From: Beta vulgaris subsp. vulgaris | Lineage: Eukaryota; Streptophyta; Magnoliopsida; Caryophyllales; Amaranthaceae | DNA length: 64,000 bases | Reading direction: 5' to 3' | Assembly: GCF_026745355.1 (NCBI RefSeq) | Contig: NC_079210.1 | Coordinates: forward strand, 4,404,784 to 4,468,783 | Part shown: positions 44,332 to 55,113 of the stretch, one piece after another | How positions within the stretch are numbered: the stretch's first letter is position 1 | Layout of the letters: the number at the start of each line of letters is the position of its first letter | Notes under the pieces: model-generated | What the model saw: the letters and a program-made list of their open reading frames with translations, nothing else | What the model was told of the DNA's origin: nothing | Databases searched by the model: none | Position numbers and translations under genes: made by a program

Positions 44332-47300
44332 TATTAGGAAACAACTAGATGTGAAGAAGTTGCTCAGTACTAGAGCCCTTGGCATAGTTAGTCTCATAGA
44401 GACTAAAGTGAAGGTGAATAAACTTAGTCTAGTATACCAGAACTTATTTTCTGGTTGGTGTTTCTGCTTTAATTTTTCTTACCATCCGGGTGGAAGGATT
44501 TTGTTGGCCTGGAATGCTTTGATGTTTCACGTGGATGTAAGACTCATTGCAGATCAAATGATCCATTTTTGTTCAGGATTCAAGTGGGAAGAATGTGTTT
44601 TGGTGTACCTTTATCTATGCTCATAACTCAGCAAGTTTGAAGGAAGGCTTATGGAAGGATATGAGAGATCTTTCTTCTACCATCACTAATCCATGGATTG
44701 TGATGGGTGACTTTAATTGTGTTTTAAATAGGGATGAAAGAATTGGTGTTGTGGTTAGAGAGAGTGAGATGAGATCTTTTAGAAATTGTTTGAATGAATG
44801 TGGGTTGGAGGACTTGAAGTCTACTGGATGTTTTTTCACATGGAATAATAAGCAGTATGAAGATGGTCGTGTTTTTTGCAAGCTTGATAGAGTTTATGTA
44901 ATGAAGCTTGGGGTGAAAACTATCCTAATTGTGAGGTCTGGTTTCTCCTAGAAGGCATTTTTGATCATTCTCCCATGGTGGTAAATTTTTTTCCTGATAT
45001 CAGAAAGGGTAATGCTCCTTTTAGGTACTACAAAATGCTAAGTAGTGCTCCTAAGTTCCACATAAAAGTGCAAGAATGTTGGGATGCTGATATTCATGGA
45101 TCCTTAATGTTTAAGGTGGTGCAAAAGCTAAAGAGAGTGAAGGCTGCCATGAAAAATTTACAGAGAGGGGTTTCATGAGATGCATGCTGCTGATGCTAAA
45201 GCATATGCTCATCTTTTAAGCTGCCAAGCTTAGAGGCAAGTTGATGGATCTGATGCAAATGAGCTGAATGCTGCAAATGAATATAAAAGAGTTCATGGTC
45301 TCTATATATCCTTTTTGCAATAGAAAGCTAAGATGAGTTGGATTTGTGATGGTGATGAAAACACTACTGTGTTTCATAAGGCAATAAAACAAAGAAGATG
45401 CTAGAATATAGTACATGGTATTCATAGTATGAATGGTGTGTGGAAAGAAGGTGAAGATGTAGAAAATGCTTTTATTGAATATTATGAAAGCCTTCTGGAG
45501 TCTGCAAGAGAAAGTAGAAGCCCAGTATGTTCTAAAATCATAGCTACTAGTCCTGTTTTGAGCTCTGCACAACAGGAGATCCTACTACTTCCTGTGACTA
45601 GGGAGGAGATTCAGCGGGCATTATTCTCCATTCCTGGGGATAAATCACCTGGACCTGATGGATTTGGCACTTTTTTCTTCAAGGATGCATGGTCTATTGT
45701 TGGAACTGATGTCATCAATGCTGTTATGGATTTCTTCAGCTCAGGTAAATTGCTTAAAGAGATTAATACTATTATGATTACTCTAATCCCTAAAATTAGA
45801 TGTCCTAGTAATGTCTCTGAGTTTCGACCAATAGCATGTTGTAATGTTATTTATAAATGCATAACTGAGGTGATGTGTATGAGGTTGAGAGTTATTCTGC
45901 CTCATATCATATTTGAAAACCAGGATGCATTTATTCAAGGCAGATTTATTGGCCACAATATCATAATTTGTCAAGATTTGGTTAGACAATATGGCAAGAA
46001 GAATAATAGCCCTGGGTAGTGTATCATTAAAATGGATATGAAAAAAGCATATAATTCTATAGATTGGGGATTTCTTAAAGATATGCTTAAATGTTTGAAC
46101 TTCCCTGATAGATTTCTAAAATTGATAATGGAGTGTGTTTGTCTCTCCTAGATTTACCTTATTGATTAATGGGAAGTGTTGTGGTTTTTTTGATGGAAAA
46201 AGAGGGTTAAGGCAGGGGGATCCATTTTCTCCTCTGCTTTTTGTGATCTGTATGGAGTATTTGAGCAGAACTTTGAAAGTGGTTGGTGAGAAGACTCAGT
46301 TCAAGTTTCATCCTCGATGTAGTGGTGTTAAACTCAATCATTTGTGCTTTGCTGATGATGTTATACTATGTAGTAGGGGTGATTTTGTTTCTGTGTATTC
46401 AATGCTCCAAGGTTTCAAGCATTTTTCTGAGGCTTTTGGGCTTGAGGTGAATGAGAACAAATCTAAAGTGTATACTTCAGGAATGTTAAATGAACAGGTT
46501 CTTAGAATCATCAATGCCTCGGGTTTTAAGCTTGGTAAACTACCATTTAAATACCTGGCCGGGGGTTTTGATTTGCTTTAAAAGAATTTCTGTTAGTGAT
46601 TGCATGATTCCAGTTGAGAAGATGACTACAAGAATTAGGAGTTGGTGCAGTCGGCATCTATCCTATCAGGGTAGATTGATGTTAGTCAACTCGATTTTAA
46701 TGAGTATTCATATCTATTGGGAAAAAGTATTTATTTGCAAAAGAGTTTTGGAAGAAGTTGAAATGATGTGTCGGGCTTTCCTTTGGACTGGAGAATATTA
46801 TAGTGGAAAAGGAGGATACATTGCTTGGCCTAAGTTGTGTATTCCAAAGCAGGCTAGTGGGTTGGGAATCGAAAAAATTCAAGTGGAATATTGCTGCCAT
46901 GGGCAGATATTCCTGGGCTATCAGTACAAAAAAAAGACTCCTTGTGGCTGAAATGGATTAATGAGGTGTCTATGAAGCATGAAAATTGAAGGGAGTATTA
47001 TCCTCCTATGAGTAGTAGTTGGTATTGGAAAAAGGTTTATGAGGTGAAGATTCACATCATGCATTTCTTAGATGAAGAACAGCTGAAGCAGATGGATAAA
47101 TATTCAATTAATCAGGTTTATCAGATGATGGTGGGAGGTGGAGAAAGTTCACTGGGATAACTTGGTATGGAACAGAATGCTGGTTCCTAAACATAGATTT
47201 GTATCTTGGTTGGTTATGCATCAGAGGTTGCAGACTACTTACAGATTGCACAAGATAGGGATTAGTGAGAATGCTACATGTCTTCTATGTGGGTTGGAGG

Positions 47301-47467
47301 AGGAAACTCAAGACCATCCAATGTTTAGATGCTGCTATAGTTCACACATTCTGGTGCAGGTAAAACATTGGCTGGAAATTGATCCAAGTTGTAACACTGC
47401 TACTGCTCTCTTCTACTGGTTGCTCAGATGCAGGAAAGGAAAGGAAAGTATCACAAGCAAATCTTAG
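44315..47467 (+). pseudogene. LINE ORF2 (endonuclease, RT, zf-RVT)
   Basis: Endonuclease: RGISSIRKQLDVKKL, IETKVK with the catalytic Glu, and MGDFNCVLNRDER (44315-44951). Reverse transcriptase: SIPGDKSPGPDGFGTFFFKD, LIPKIRCPSNVSEFRPIACC and FADDVILCSRGD (45429-46581); the FADD box is intact. C-terminal zinc-binding RT-associated domain: WNRMLVPKHRFVSWL, CLLCGLEEETQDHPMFRC (47138-47467). Frame breaks lie near 44600, 44950, 45180, 46020, 46130 and 46560. There is no RNase H at the end. Not active. Confidence 0.88.
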
Positions 47468-47800
47468 TTGCTGATGTAGGATCTATGATATACCACGTCT
47501 GATGGGCTAGGAATCAGGTGTATTGGAATCATTGTGTAATTAATGTACAGAGCTTGATGAATAAAATTCAGCATAGTGTGATCAATAGAGTCTATAGTAT
47601 AATGCCACAGAAAATGCCTAGGAAAACTAGGAATTGGGTTAGAAAATTGTCGTTGCAGATTAGTAATTAGGTGTTTCTTGCCTTGGCTCTGAGGGGGTCC
47701 AACCTAGTGGGTTTGCCTCATACTTGGTATGGTTTTTAGGTGTATCTGGTTTGAGCTTTCAATATTACTTACTGATGTAGAAAAAAAAGAGAGGAAATGA

Positions 47801-48161
47801 TCGTGAAAGAAGTGACCGAGAAAAAACTGAACGAAAAGAAAGGTTCGATGAATATACCCAGCTTATGACGACTAGGGCATAAATTTATACTTTGAATAAA
47901 GATAGCAACAAATGGCAGCGTCCCAAGCAGATGTTCCATAAAAACCGGGACAAATCTAAGTTGTACGACTTCCATGGTGATCACGGTCACCTGACAAAAG
48001 ATTGTAGGCACCTGAAGGATAATCTCGAGGATCTGATCAGAAGAGGTTATTTTACCCAGTACAAGGCCCAGACAAAGGATAGGGACCTGAAGAAGCCATC
48101 AAACCAGAATGTGCAATCACGGATTGGCGAGATTCACATCATTAGTGGCGGTCCCGGGTAA
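47801..48161 (+). pseudogene. Gypsy gag, second part after the LINE
   Basis: The gag continues with charged residues (REKTERKERFDEYTQL), one TAA, then DFHGDHGHLTKDC. This is a zinc-knuckle-like CX-H motif whose first Cys is replaced by Tyr (LYDFH). KDNLEDLIRRGYF follows. It joins the first part in sense across the LINE target duplication AGAGGAAATGA. Confidence 0.82.
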
Positions 48162-48190
48162 AAGCGAGTTTAAAAAAGTTCAGACATCAA

Positions 48191-49006
48191 GTGAACTTCA
48201 ACGAAAGTCTTCCATGGAAGAAGCTGCCAGCAATGCCGGCAATGTCATTTATTTTGGAGGATGCTAGGCACGTTGTATATCCTCACGATGACCCGTTAGT
48301 GGTCACTCTGAAAGTATCAAACTGCTTGATCCACATAATCTTGGTGGACGAGGGCAGTTGTGCAAACATTCTCTATATGTCGACATTTGAAAAGCTGATG
48401 ATTGGCTGGGAATATTTGAAGCCGGTCCGATACTCAGTATTTGGGTTTACAAGAGCATCGGTGGTACCGGAGGGGCTAATTACGTTCCCGGTGAGAGTTG
48501 GGGAAAACAAAACGGCCAGGGATGTCATGGCAGAGTTTCTAATAGTAGATGTCCTAGGGGCATATAACGTCATCATAGGGCGTCCTTTCATCCATGACGT
48601 CCAGGGGGTCGTCTCAACCTATCATCTAACAATGATGTATGTCTCCAATGAGGAAGTGAGGTCAAGGTTGAAGGGGAATCAAGAGATGGCGAGATCATGT
48701 TACATAACGGCTTTGAAGCAGCCCGCCAGAAGAGTCCCAGTAAAAAATCTTGACTCGCCATCAAGAAAGCAAAGAAGAGCCCAAAGAAAGGCACAAGCTG
48801 AGGAAAAAGAAGTTGAGAAAGAAATGGAGGTAGCCGGGAAAGAGGTTGAAGTGGTTTCAATGGAAGATCTTGAGTCTCTGCCAGAGGATGAGTCGAGACC
48901 AAAGCCGGACAGAGAAACTAGGCAAGAGATGTTAGCTGATGATCCAGCTAGAGCGATCGCTGTTGGAATGGACATGGACCCAGAGGTCAGAGTCAACCTG
49001 GTTTGA
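48191..49006 (+). pseudogene. Gypsy protease region
   Basis: The open frame of 271 codons contains a retropepsin-like segment: LVDEGSCANILYMSTFEKL, with the Tat-type DEGS in place of DTGS. VIIGRPFIHDVQGVVSTYHL follows as second half. A charged linker (KKQRRAQRKAQ, EKEVEKEMEV) comes next. The frame ends at VRVNLV, exactly where RT should begin. Confidence 0.85.
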
Positions 49007-49019
49007 GTGGCAACAAAAA

Positions 49020-49646
49020 GTTTGAGTGGGGAACGGAGCAGAGCGAAGCCTTCTCGGCCGTCAAGGAACACTCGAAGAGCCTGCCAACGATATCAAGGCC
49101 CGAGACAGGAGATACGCTGCAATTATACACTCGGCCTCGCCTAAGACTGTCGCGACTGTATTGCTGGTAGAAAAAGAGAAGAAGCAGCACCCCATATATT
49201 TTGTTAGTCATAGCCTTAATGGCCCAAAAAGCTGCTATCAACTAATAGAAAAAATGGCCCTAGCAGTCGTCTTAGCGGCCAGGAAGCCGAGGCCCTATCT
49301 TGACTGTCATCCGATTCAAGTATTGACCAATCAGCAACTAGAGAAGGCTCTGCTGAAAATGGATACCTCGGGCCGTTTGCTGAAATGGGTCATCGAGTTG
49401 TCGGAGTATGATATCCAATATAGGTCGCGAACAGCCATCAAGGCGCAGGCATTGGCGGATTTCATAACAGAAGCTTATGAAGAAAAAGAAGATGACGATA
49501 AAGAAGCATGGCTGCTCGAGGTTGATGGATCTTCAGCAACGAATGGGGCTGGTGTGGGGATCGTGATGACTAGCTTGGAAAGGAACGTATACGAGTACAC
49601 GATCAGGTTCGCATTCCCGGCATCAAATAATGAAATCAGAGTATGA
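49020..49646 (+). pseudogene. Gypsy RNase H domains after an RT deletion
   Basis: The text restarts at FEWGTEQSEAFSAVK (about 49020), the normal junction of RT and the RT-linked RNase H. It then continues in a shifted frame (ASPKTVATVLLVEKEKKQHP, YFVSHSLNGPKSCYQLIEK). A second, archaeal-type RNase H starts near 49508 (LLEVDGSSATNGAGVGIV) and continues after a frame break into 49671-49800. The whole palm and finger region of RT is absent. Confidence 0.85.
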
Positions 49647-49670
49647 AGCAGCTATTGTCGGACTGAAAAT

Positions 49671-51107
49671 GTGCATAGCAGCAGGCACAAAATGCGTATC
49701 ACTGAAAACGAACTCGCAGTTGGTATGTGGTCAGCTCAGAGGAAAGTTCGAGATCAGAGAAGTAAACATACAAAAGTATGTAGAAAAGCAAAAGAGGTAA
49801 TTGCTCAACTGGAGAACTTTGAGGTTTATAAGCCATCCTCAAGGCCGAGAACACGAAATCAGCCGGGAGAGTGGTTCACGGAATTGATTGAGTACAAGCT
49901 AGGAGGAGTGCTCCCGGCAGATCGCATGTCCGCCAAGAAACTAAAGCGGCAAGCAAATTCCTATATAATATACCAAAACGATTTGTATAAGAAATCGTTC
50001 AGCCTACCACTGCTAAAATGTGCAACAACCATAGAGGCCATGAAAATAATGGAAGAAATACATGAAGGGATTTGCGGAAATCACGTAGGAGGAAAAGCTC
50101 TAGCATTAAAAGCATTGAGAGCTGGTTTTTACTGGCCAAGCATGTTGGCGGACGCTCAGAGCTATGTGAAAAGATGTGACAAATGTCATAAATTTGCTCC
50201 AGTGATAAACAGACTGGCAAACGATTTGCAACCCACTTTATGTCCGGTACCGTTCGCCCAATGGGAAATGCATATTCTGGGACCGTTCACGACCGCGACT
50301 GGAGGAAGGTATTTCCTTATCGTGGGAATTGATTATTTCACGAAATGGATAGAGGTCGAGCCGGCAGCGAACATAAAAGCAAATCAAATAAGAAAATTCA
50401 TCTGGCAAAACATCATGACTAGGTTTGGCATCCCAATGGCCATCGTTTTTTACCATGGCGTACAGTTCGACTGCCGACCAATACAAGCTTTCCTCACATA
50501 ATTCAGAGTCAAGTTCGCCTATTCAGCAGTATGCCATCCTCAGAGAAACGGCCAAGCTGAGGCCGGTAACAAACAAATACTGAACGCCCTAAAAAAGAAG
50601 CTAGATGAGTTCAAAGGCAGATGGGCTGAAATGGTACCGACAGTACTTTGGGCAAACAGGACAACAGAGAAGGAAGCAACAAGGGAGAGTCCGTTTAAGC
50701 TGGCTTTTGGTGCGGAGGTTGTGCTACTGGTAGAGGTAGGGCTACCATCTTACCGAATTAAGCATCAAGTCCTAGAGGAAAACGACCAAGCACTGAGGGA
50801 AAATTTGGATTTTCTCCCGGAGATAAGGCTAATAGCGGAATTAAAGGCAGCACTGTACAAAGACAGAATATGTAAAGCTTACAACAAAAAAGTTCTAGAA
50901 AGACCATTAGCTGTTGGGGACTTAGTGCTAAGAAGAACGACCGCCACGGGAAAAGCTCATGCTGAAGGCAAGTTGACAGCCAACTGGGAAGGTCCCTACA
51001 CTATTGCCAAGAAGCTTGCTCCCGGTTCTTTCATTCTCAAAGGCATGGATGACAAAGAACTTAGAAACTATTGGAATGCTAGTGTTTTAAAGAAGTACTA
51101 TGTTTGA
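49671..51107 (+). pseudogene. Gypsy integrase
   Basis: It has an HHCC zinc finger (HEGICGNHVGGK then RCDKCHKF). In the core, the first Asp (GIDYFTKW) and the Glu (RNGQAEAGNK) are present. The middle Asp is lost: the expected SDNG block reads FYHGVQF. A TAA near 50500 splits the ORFs 49671-50501 and 50631-51107. The C-terminal part is GDLVLRRTTATGKAHAEGKL, then NWEGPYTIAKKLAPGSF. The enzyme is inactive on two counts. Confidence 0.88.
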
Positions 51108-51194
51108 GGGGTAGAATGTAATGGGCCAAGAGCCCCTTTTTATTACATGAATAATATAAACTTCTGCTAGCGTTCCATAAAAGTGTTTTATCAT

Positions 51195-51485
51195 TTGTAT
51201 ATTAACGACCACATAACAGGCCTAAATACAGACAGGCAAATAATAGGCTCAAAGTACGACAACGGCCATATAACAGGCCCAGTACAGACAAGGCCAGATG
51301 ACAGGCCCAAAAGCACAACAATGGCCATATAACAGGCCTAGTGCAAATAGCCATATAACAGGCTTTAAACATTAACGGCTACATAACAAGCCAAGGAAGC
51401 TAACAGCCACATAATAAGCCAAGGAAGCTAACGGCCATATGATAGGCCAAGGAAGCTAACTGCCATATAACAGGCCTCAGACAAT
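51195..51485 (+). repeat. Imperfect tandem array in the Gypsy 3' region
   Basis: About ten units of 20-30 bp share the core (GG)CCATATAACAGGCC, often separated by AAGGAAGCTAAC. Units diverge (GCCACATAATAAGCC, GCCATATGATAGGCC). It lies between integrase and the antisense ORF, a place where Tat elements often carry variable tandem repeats. Confidence 0.85.
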
Positions 51486-51699
51486 AACAAGATAAATGCA
51501 GATGCTAAACGTCCTAAAACTACTAGCATGGCAGCCAACTACAGGCGAAAATGTGGGCAGCCATTCAAAAAGGCACTTATAAATTCATAATCAAAAACTT
51601 CAGTCAAGTGTTTACATGCCATCATAGGCTGAATCTTGAAAATTACAACTAAGTCAAAAACTATTAGAAGCTACAAAGGAGTCGGGAGATGACCGCCAA

Positions 51700-52327
51700 A
51701 ATCTTCAAGAAGGGGGCGCTTCTTCATCTCCAATAACGGGAAGAACGTTGGCAATAACGTCCTCGAAGCAGATATAGGGCTCGCCATCAAGAGGGCGCAA
51801 ATGAACCCCTTCAGCAAAATCGATCTCCATTTGCTCCCAGTCAAATGATGGGTTGGAATGACAGACACACATCGCTTCGCGGCCACCCATCCGCCGTCAT
51901 ATCTCTCTCCGAAAAGACCGACAAACTCCTCGGACTTCCTGAATTCTGCTAGAGCGAGACGACCGGCATCAACCTTTGCATTCTCCACAGCAACAACCGT
52001 CTCATCTTTGGCAGCCTTCAGTGCCAGCTCCAACTCCTCTTTCTTCTTCTCGGCCTCCTCCAGCTGCTTAGCTTTCAAGTGCAGGTCCGCCAACTCCTTG
52101 CCGGGCTCGGACTTGGCCGCCTTCTCAGCTGTTAAATCAGTTTGAAGCTAATAGTTGGCCTGAGAAACAGCAACATCGCAAGCAGCCTTCAGATCTTTTG
52201 CAACCAGCTCAGCTCTCTCGGCGACGCTGGTACTCAACATGCTGCGCTATCAGCTCCACAGCAAAGTTATTGGCCTCCAAAAGAAAAAATAAGAGATTTT
52301 TTTTAAAAAAAAGAGAAGCCACTTACC
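51700..52327 (-). pseudogene. Antisense coiled-coil gene of the Gypsy element (degenerate)
   Basis: A minus-strand coding segment reads, right to left, ANNFAVELIAQHV (about 52274), SVAERAELVAKDLKAACDV (about 52230), one TAG, and then KQLEEAEKKKEELELALKAA to GRLALAEFRKSEEFVGLFGE (from 52093). After a frameshift near 51890 it ends with DGEPYICFEDVIANVLPVIG. The middle is a strong heptad-type coiled coil. A donor-like GTG|GTAAGTGG (52327) and acceptor-like TTTTGGAG (52275) frame a 52-nt interval, very short for a plant intron. Antisense ORFs downstream of pol are known in Tat Gypsy elements; the function is unknown. Two frame breaks and one stop show decay. Confidence 0.7.
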
Positions 52328-52611
52328 ACTGCCAAGTCATGGGTCAGCTGAGCTGCGGGTAAAAATGTCGAAGTAAAACCAGAAAAACCCTCGAGCAAAA
52401 CCTAGAAGAAAAGAACCGAAATTTGTGGAAATTCTTCGAAAGGAAAGAGGGAAATGCATAAAAATGACCTTTTTGAGGAAGTTCGAGGAGGAAAAAGTGT
52501 TCTCCAGTCGCAAAGCAACAACTTGAAACTCTAAGAAAAATGGAGAAACCAGAGGGAAAGGGTTGAAGAAGGACGAAGAAGTTGAATGAAAAATGAAAAA
52601 AAACGAAATTT

Positions 52612-52622
52612 CGCTTTTAAAT
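52612..52622 (-). promoter_or_regulatory. Possible TATA box of the antisense gene
   Basis: GTATTTAAAAGCG on the minus strand lies about 280 bp upstream of the donor-like site at 52327. A pyrimidine-rich leader (CTTCTTCGTCCTTCTTC) follows it. Confidence 0.4.
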
Positions 52623-52895
52623 ACCAGAATAAACGGTGGCGATCAAAAAGACGCATCAACTGCTATCACGGATCAACGCCAAGTGTCACTTGCACAACAC
52701 ACTCTAGTAAAAAGAAAAAAAAACGAGCGGGATTCCAAAAGTGGTGATGATTACACCTTTTTGAAACTCACAACTCACCCCATGTCAACACATGGCAACA
52801 TCAAGGGTCCGATCAAAAAGGCATGCAAAATTCGTCCACGTCATCAAAAGAAACACCGATAACGGTCACAACCGTCAACGATGCTGGGGGCTAGT

Positions 52896-53370
52896 TGTAT
52901 TGGTATTACTCAAGTCTGCTGGCAGACATTTATCATGACCGACATCACATGTCCAGGACGCGAACTCATGAGAAGGAAATTGATGCTCCTCAAGTTGAGG
53001 CCGCGACGGCAGTCCCGACCACCGAAGAAGACAAAATAAAGGGAATCTTCCCTCTGACAAATTCATTACAGTCATACATGTGTCAAAGGATTACCTATCC
53101 TATCAGGTGAATAATAAATCTATAAATAGCCAAACAGTACTATTCCTGCAGGTACATTCTCTCTCATATTAAAAATAGCTTCTCTCTCTCTATAAACTTT
53201 CTCTCTCTATAATCCTTATCAGACATCAGCTGACTTGAGTGTCGGAGGGGGTTTCCTCACAACCACCCCGAGGGTAGCTCACATTTGTTCTTGTGTAGAT
53301 CACCACTCTCGGATAGCCCTCATTATTGACAGACAATTCTCAAGTCCACCACCGTTTCAGAACCGAAACA
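52896..53370 (+). repeat. Gypsy 3' LTR
   Basis: It begins TGTATTGGTATTAC after a G-rich tract (GCTGGGGGCTAG) and ends AACCGAAACA. It keeps the CTATAAATAG box near 53111. Confidence 0.9.
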
Positions 53371-53730
53371 CCTATTATTAACGCTGTGGTAAGTCCATAA
53401 CTCCACATATAAGCTTAATTATTGTACTTTAAAGTTACCTATCAATATACTAGGGGTTATCACTTATAATTTTTTTGGGTTACCTAATACTTTTTATATT
53501 ACTTATGCAAATTGAAGAGATTACCTATGTTTTAATATAGTTAGTTTTTATTCTATATATGCGCTGCCGCATGGTGGTTGTAAATTACCATGCGGTTAGT
53601 CGCACAAATAACTTGATGTAGAATTAATTAAAGTTTGTATTAGGGAATTAACTCATAAATGCAGCTGAGACATACTTCAAAAAATTCAAGGGAAATAGAG
53701 GAAATTGAAGCATCAACAGTAGGCTCACCT

Positions 53731-53743
53731 TTCAACCAGTGTA

Positions 53744-53782
<39 letters not shown>
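53731..53782 (-). mobile_element. Near-empty retroposition: 14 nt plus poly(A), 16-bp TSD
   Basis: The repeat AACAGTAGGCTCACCT lies at 53715-53730 and 53783-53798. Only TTCAACCAGTGTAC, a run of about 36 A and AG lie between. This is what an extremely 5'-truncated LINE-mediated insertion looks like; by the position of its A-tract it is oriented on the plus strand, opposite to the host gene. The duplicated target contains the host gene's splice donor. Confidence 0.85.
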
Positions 53783-53785
<3 letters not shown>

Positions 53786-53796
53786 AGTAGGCTCAC

Positions 53797-54430
53797 CTGG
53801 GACAGCTCTACCAGACAAAGCAGCCAAAGCCACATATATGTTTTCAGGATCCTGAGGCTGAAAATCAAACACTAAAGCCTGCAAACAAAGGTACTATTCC
53901 CACATTATATGAGCAAAATCAATGGTCTCAAAGTCTCAACTTCTCTTAATCTAGACCATGTACATAATTAATTACATATAATTAATTACATACAATAATC
54001 TTTATGCTTGTCTATGCATTTCTAAATTTCTCTCATCACTTAATTCAAGTACATATACAGGAAGAATGTCAAAGCTTTCTTTCCCATAACTCGGACGCGG
54101 TTGCATGATTTGAGATTTTAACTATAGTAATCGTCCAGTTCCCTTGATTTGATTAATTCATAATTTTATTTGCATAAATGAGTTAAGAAGGAAAAGAGAG
54201 AGAAATAAAATGACCTGGGAGTTGCTGGAGAGAGGAGAGATAGAAGTAGTTGAAGGTTTAATGATGAGCATGAAATGCCGAAGATGCCATAAGTTGAGAG
54301 AATAGGCAGCACTCATGAGTAACTGAGCAGGTCCTTTGGTTGCCCTCAGCGGCATTGTCGCCACATATATTTCATCTTTGCCTCTTCCCATGCCCATTAA
54401 TGTGGGATCGCTTCCAAGAGTGCGCGTCAT
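53797..54430 (-). CDS. Exons 1 and 2 of an unrecognised plant gene split by transposons
   Basis: Exon 1 (54430-54215, 72 codons) begins MTRTLGSDPTLMGMGRGKDE and includes MPLRATKGPAQLLMSAAYSL and NLWHLRHFMLIIKP. It ends at CCCAG|GTCATT in phase 0. Exon 2 (53878-53797, 82 nt) follows GTTTGCAG, reads ALVFDFQPQDPENIYVALAA, LSGRAVPG, and ends at CCCAG|GTGAGC in phase 1. The next exon in phase is 39452-39291, beyond the Gypsy, MULE and solo LTR. Together these encode about 153 aa, with no stop in the joined frame. No signal peptide or membrane segment is evident. I do not recognise the family. It may still be a working gene with a 14.3-kb intron, or a recently silenced one. Confidence 0.72.
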
Positions 54431-55092
54431 TTCTGATTCGATGTATTGATAAACGCTATAGGAATTTCTTCTTATCTCGAATATAGAAAGCTGTCTTTAT
54501 ACATAATGGCATTCCTCTGTTTAAAAAAATCTGAACACTCCTTGGAATATATAAGTAGTTTAAGGTGTAAGATATAATCTGATTATTAAATATTAGCAAT
54601 ATCATTATCTAAAGCAAAATGACAAATTTTACGTGTCAAGCTCACAATTACCGAGCAATTCTAGAGCATTTGGGGAGTAAAACGCTCATCTAGGCGATCC
54701 ACGTAGGATTGCCTACGTGGCATCCGAAAATTTTAAAATTTTCGGAAATTTTAAATCTTAATTAGGGGTGATTTGAGGTAATTATTGATGATTGGCGTAA
54801 ATTGTGGAATAAAAAAGGCAAGGTCGGATTTTAAAATCTCTATTTATGTTACTAATTGTCCGAAATTTATTATTTCCAATGTTATGTACATCCGATTACG
54901 CCATCTAATTCATATATGGTAATGAAATCAAAATATCAATCAAGGATGATTTATGTTAATTGTCAATCAACATTAATTTCGGCCAATCAACTATTCAAAT
55001 TTTAAAAGAATGCCGAAATTAATTACATTTTAGAAAGCTCCCTTTTAGTATAATTAGAACCGAATTTTCATTCATCAACACTACCCATTTCC
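54431..55092. other. Intergenic DNA, upstream region of the 54430 gene
   Basis: No gene is visible. GAAATTTTAAAATTTTCGGAAATTTTAAA-type palindromes occur near 54725-54755. No clear TATA box could be assigned with confidence. Confidence 0.4.
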
Positions 55093-55113
55093 GTGTTTTC
55101 AATTTGCATTGTC

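Larger units (their letters stand above)
42964..47789 (+). mobile_element. Near full-length LINE nested in the Gypsy gag
   Basis: The 11-bp repeats AGAGGAAATGA at 42953-42963 and 47790-47800 flank a 4826-bp insertion ending in a short A-tract. The 5' leader (GCTCTTTCTCTCTCTTT) precedes an ATG at 43017. ORF1 and ORF2 remnants follow in the usual order, and GATGTAGAAAAAAAAG closes the 3' end. It has the same strand as the Gypsy and is younger than it. Confidence 0.92.
41244..53370 (+). mobile_element. Tat-type Gypsy LTR retrotransposon, RT-deleted, with nested LINE
   Basis: LTRs at 41244-41714 (471 bp) and 52896-53370 (475 bp) start TGTAT and end GAAACA. The flanks CCTCT (41239-41243) and CCTAT (53371-53375) fit a 5-bp duplication with one later change. 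TTGGCGCTAGAAGG follows the left LTR as primer site. Gag, protease, two RNase H domains and integrase lie in order. The second RNase H after the first marks the Tat lineage. The 3' non-coding region is long, with a tandem array and an antisense ORF. Without the 4826-bp LINE the element is about 7.3 kb, short for this lineage because RT is missing. The LTRs differ at many sites by eye, so the insertion is older than Copia B. Confidence 0.93.

Noticed and set aside
48373..49241. Minus-strand ORFs over the Gypsy protease and RNase H
   Set aside because: They are mirror frames of the sense coding sequence; only the 51700-52327 minus-strand frame, outside pol, has protein-like text.
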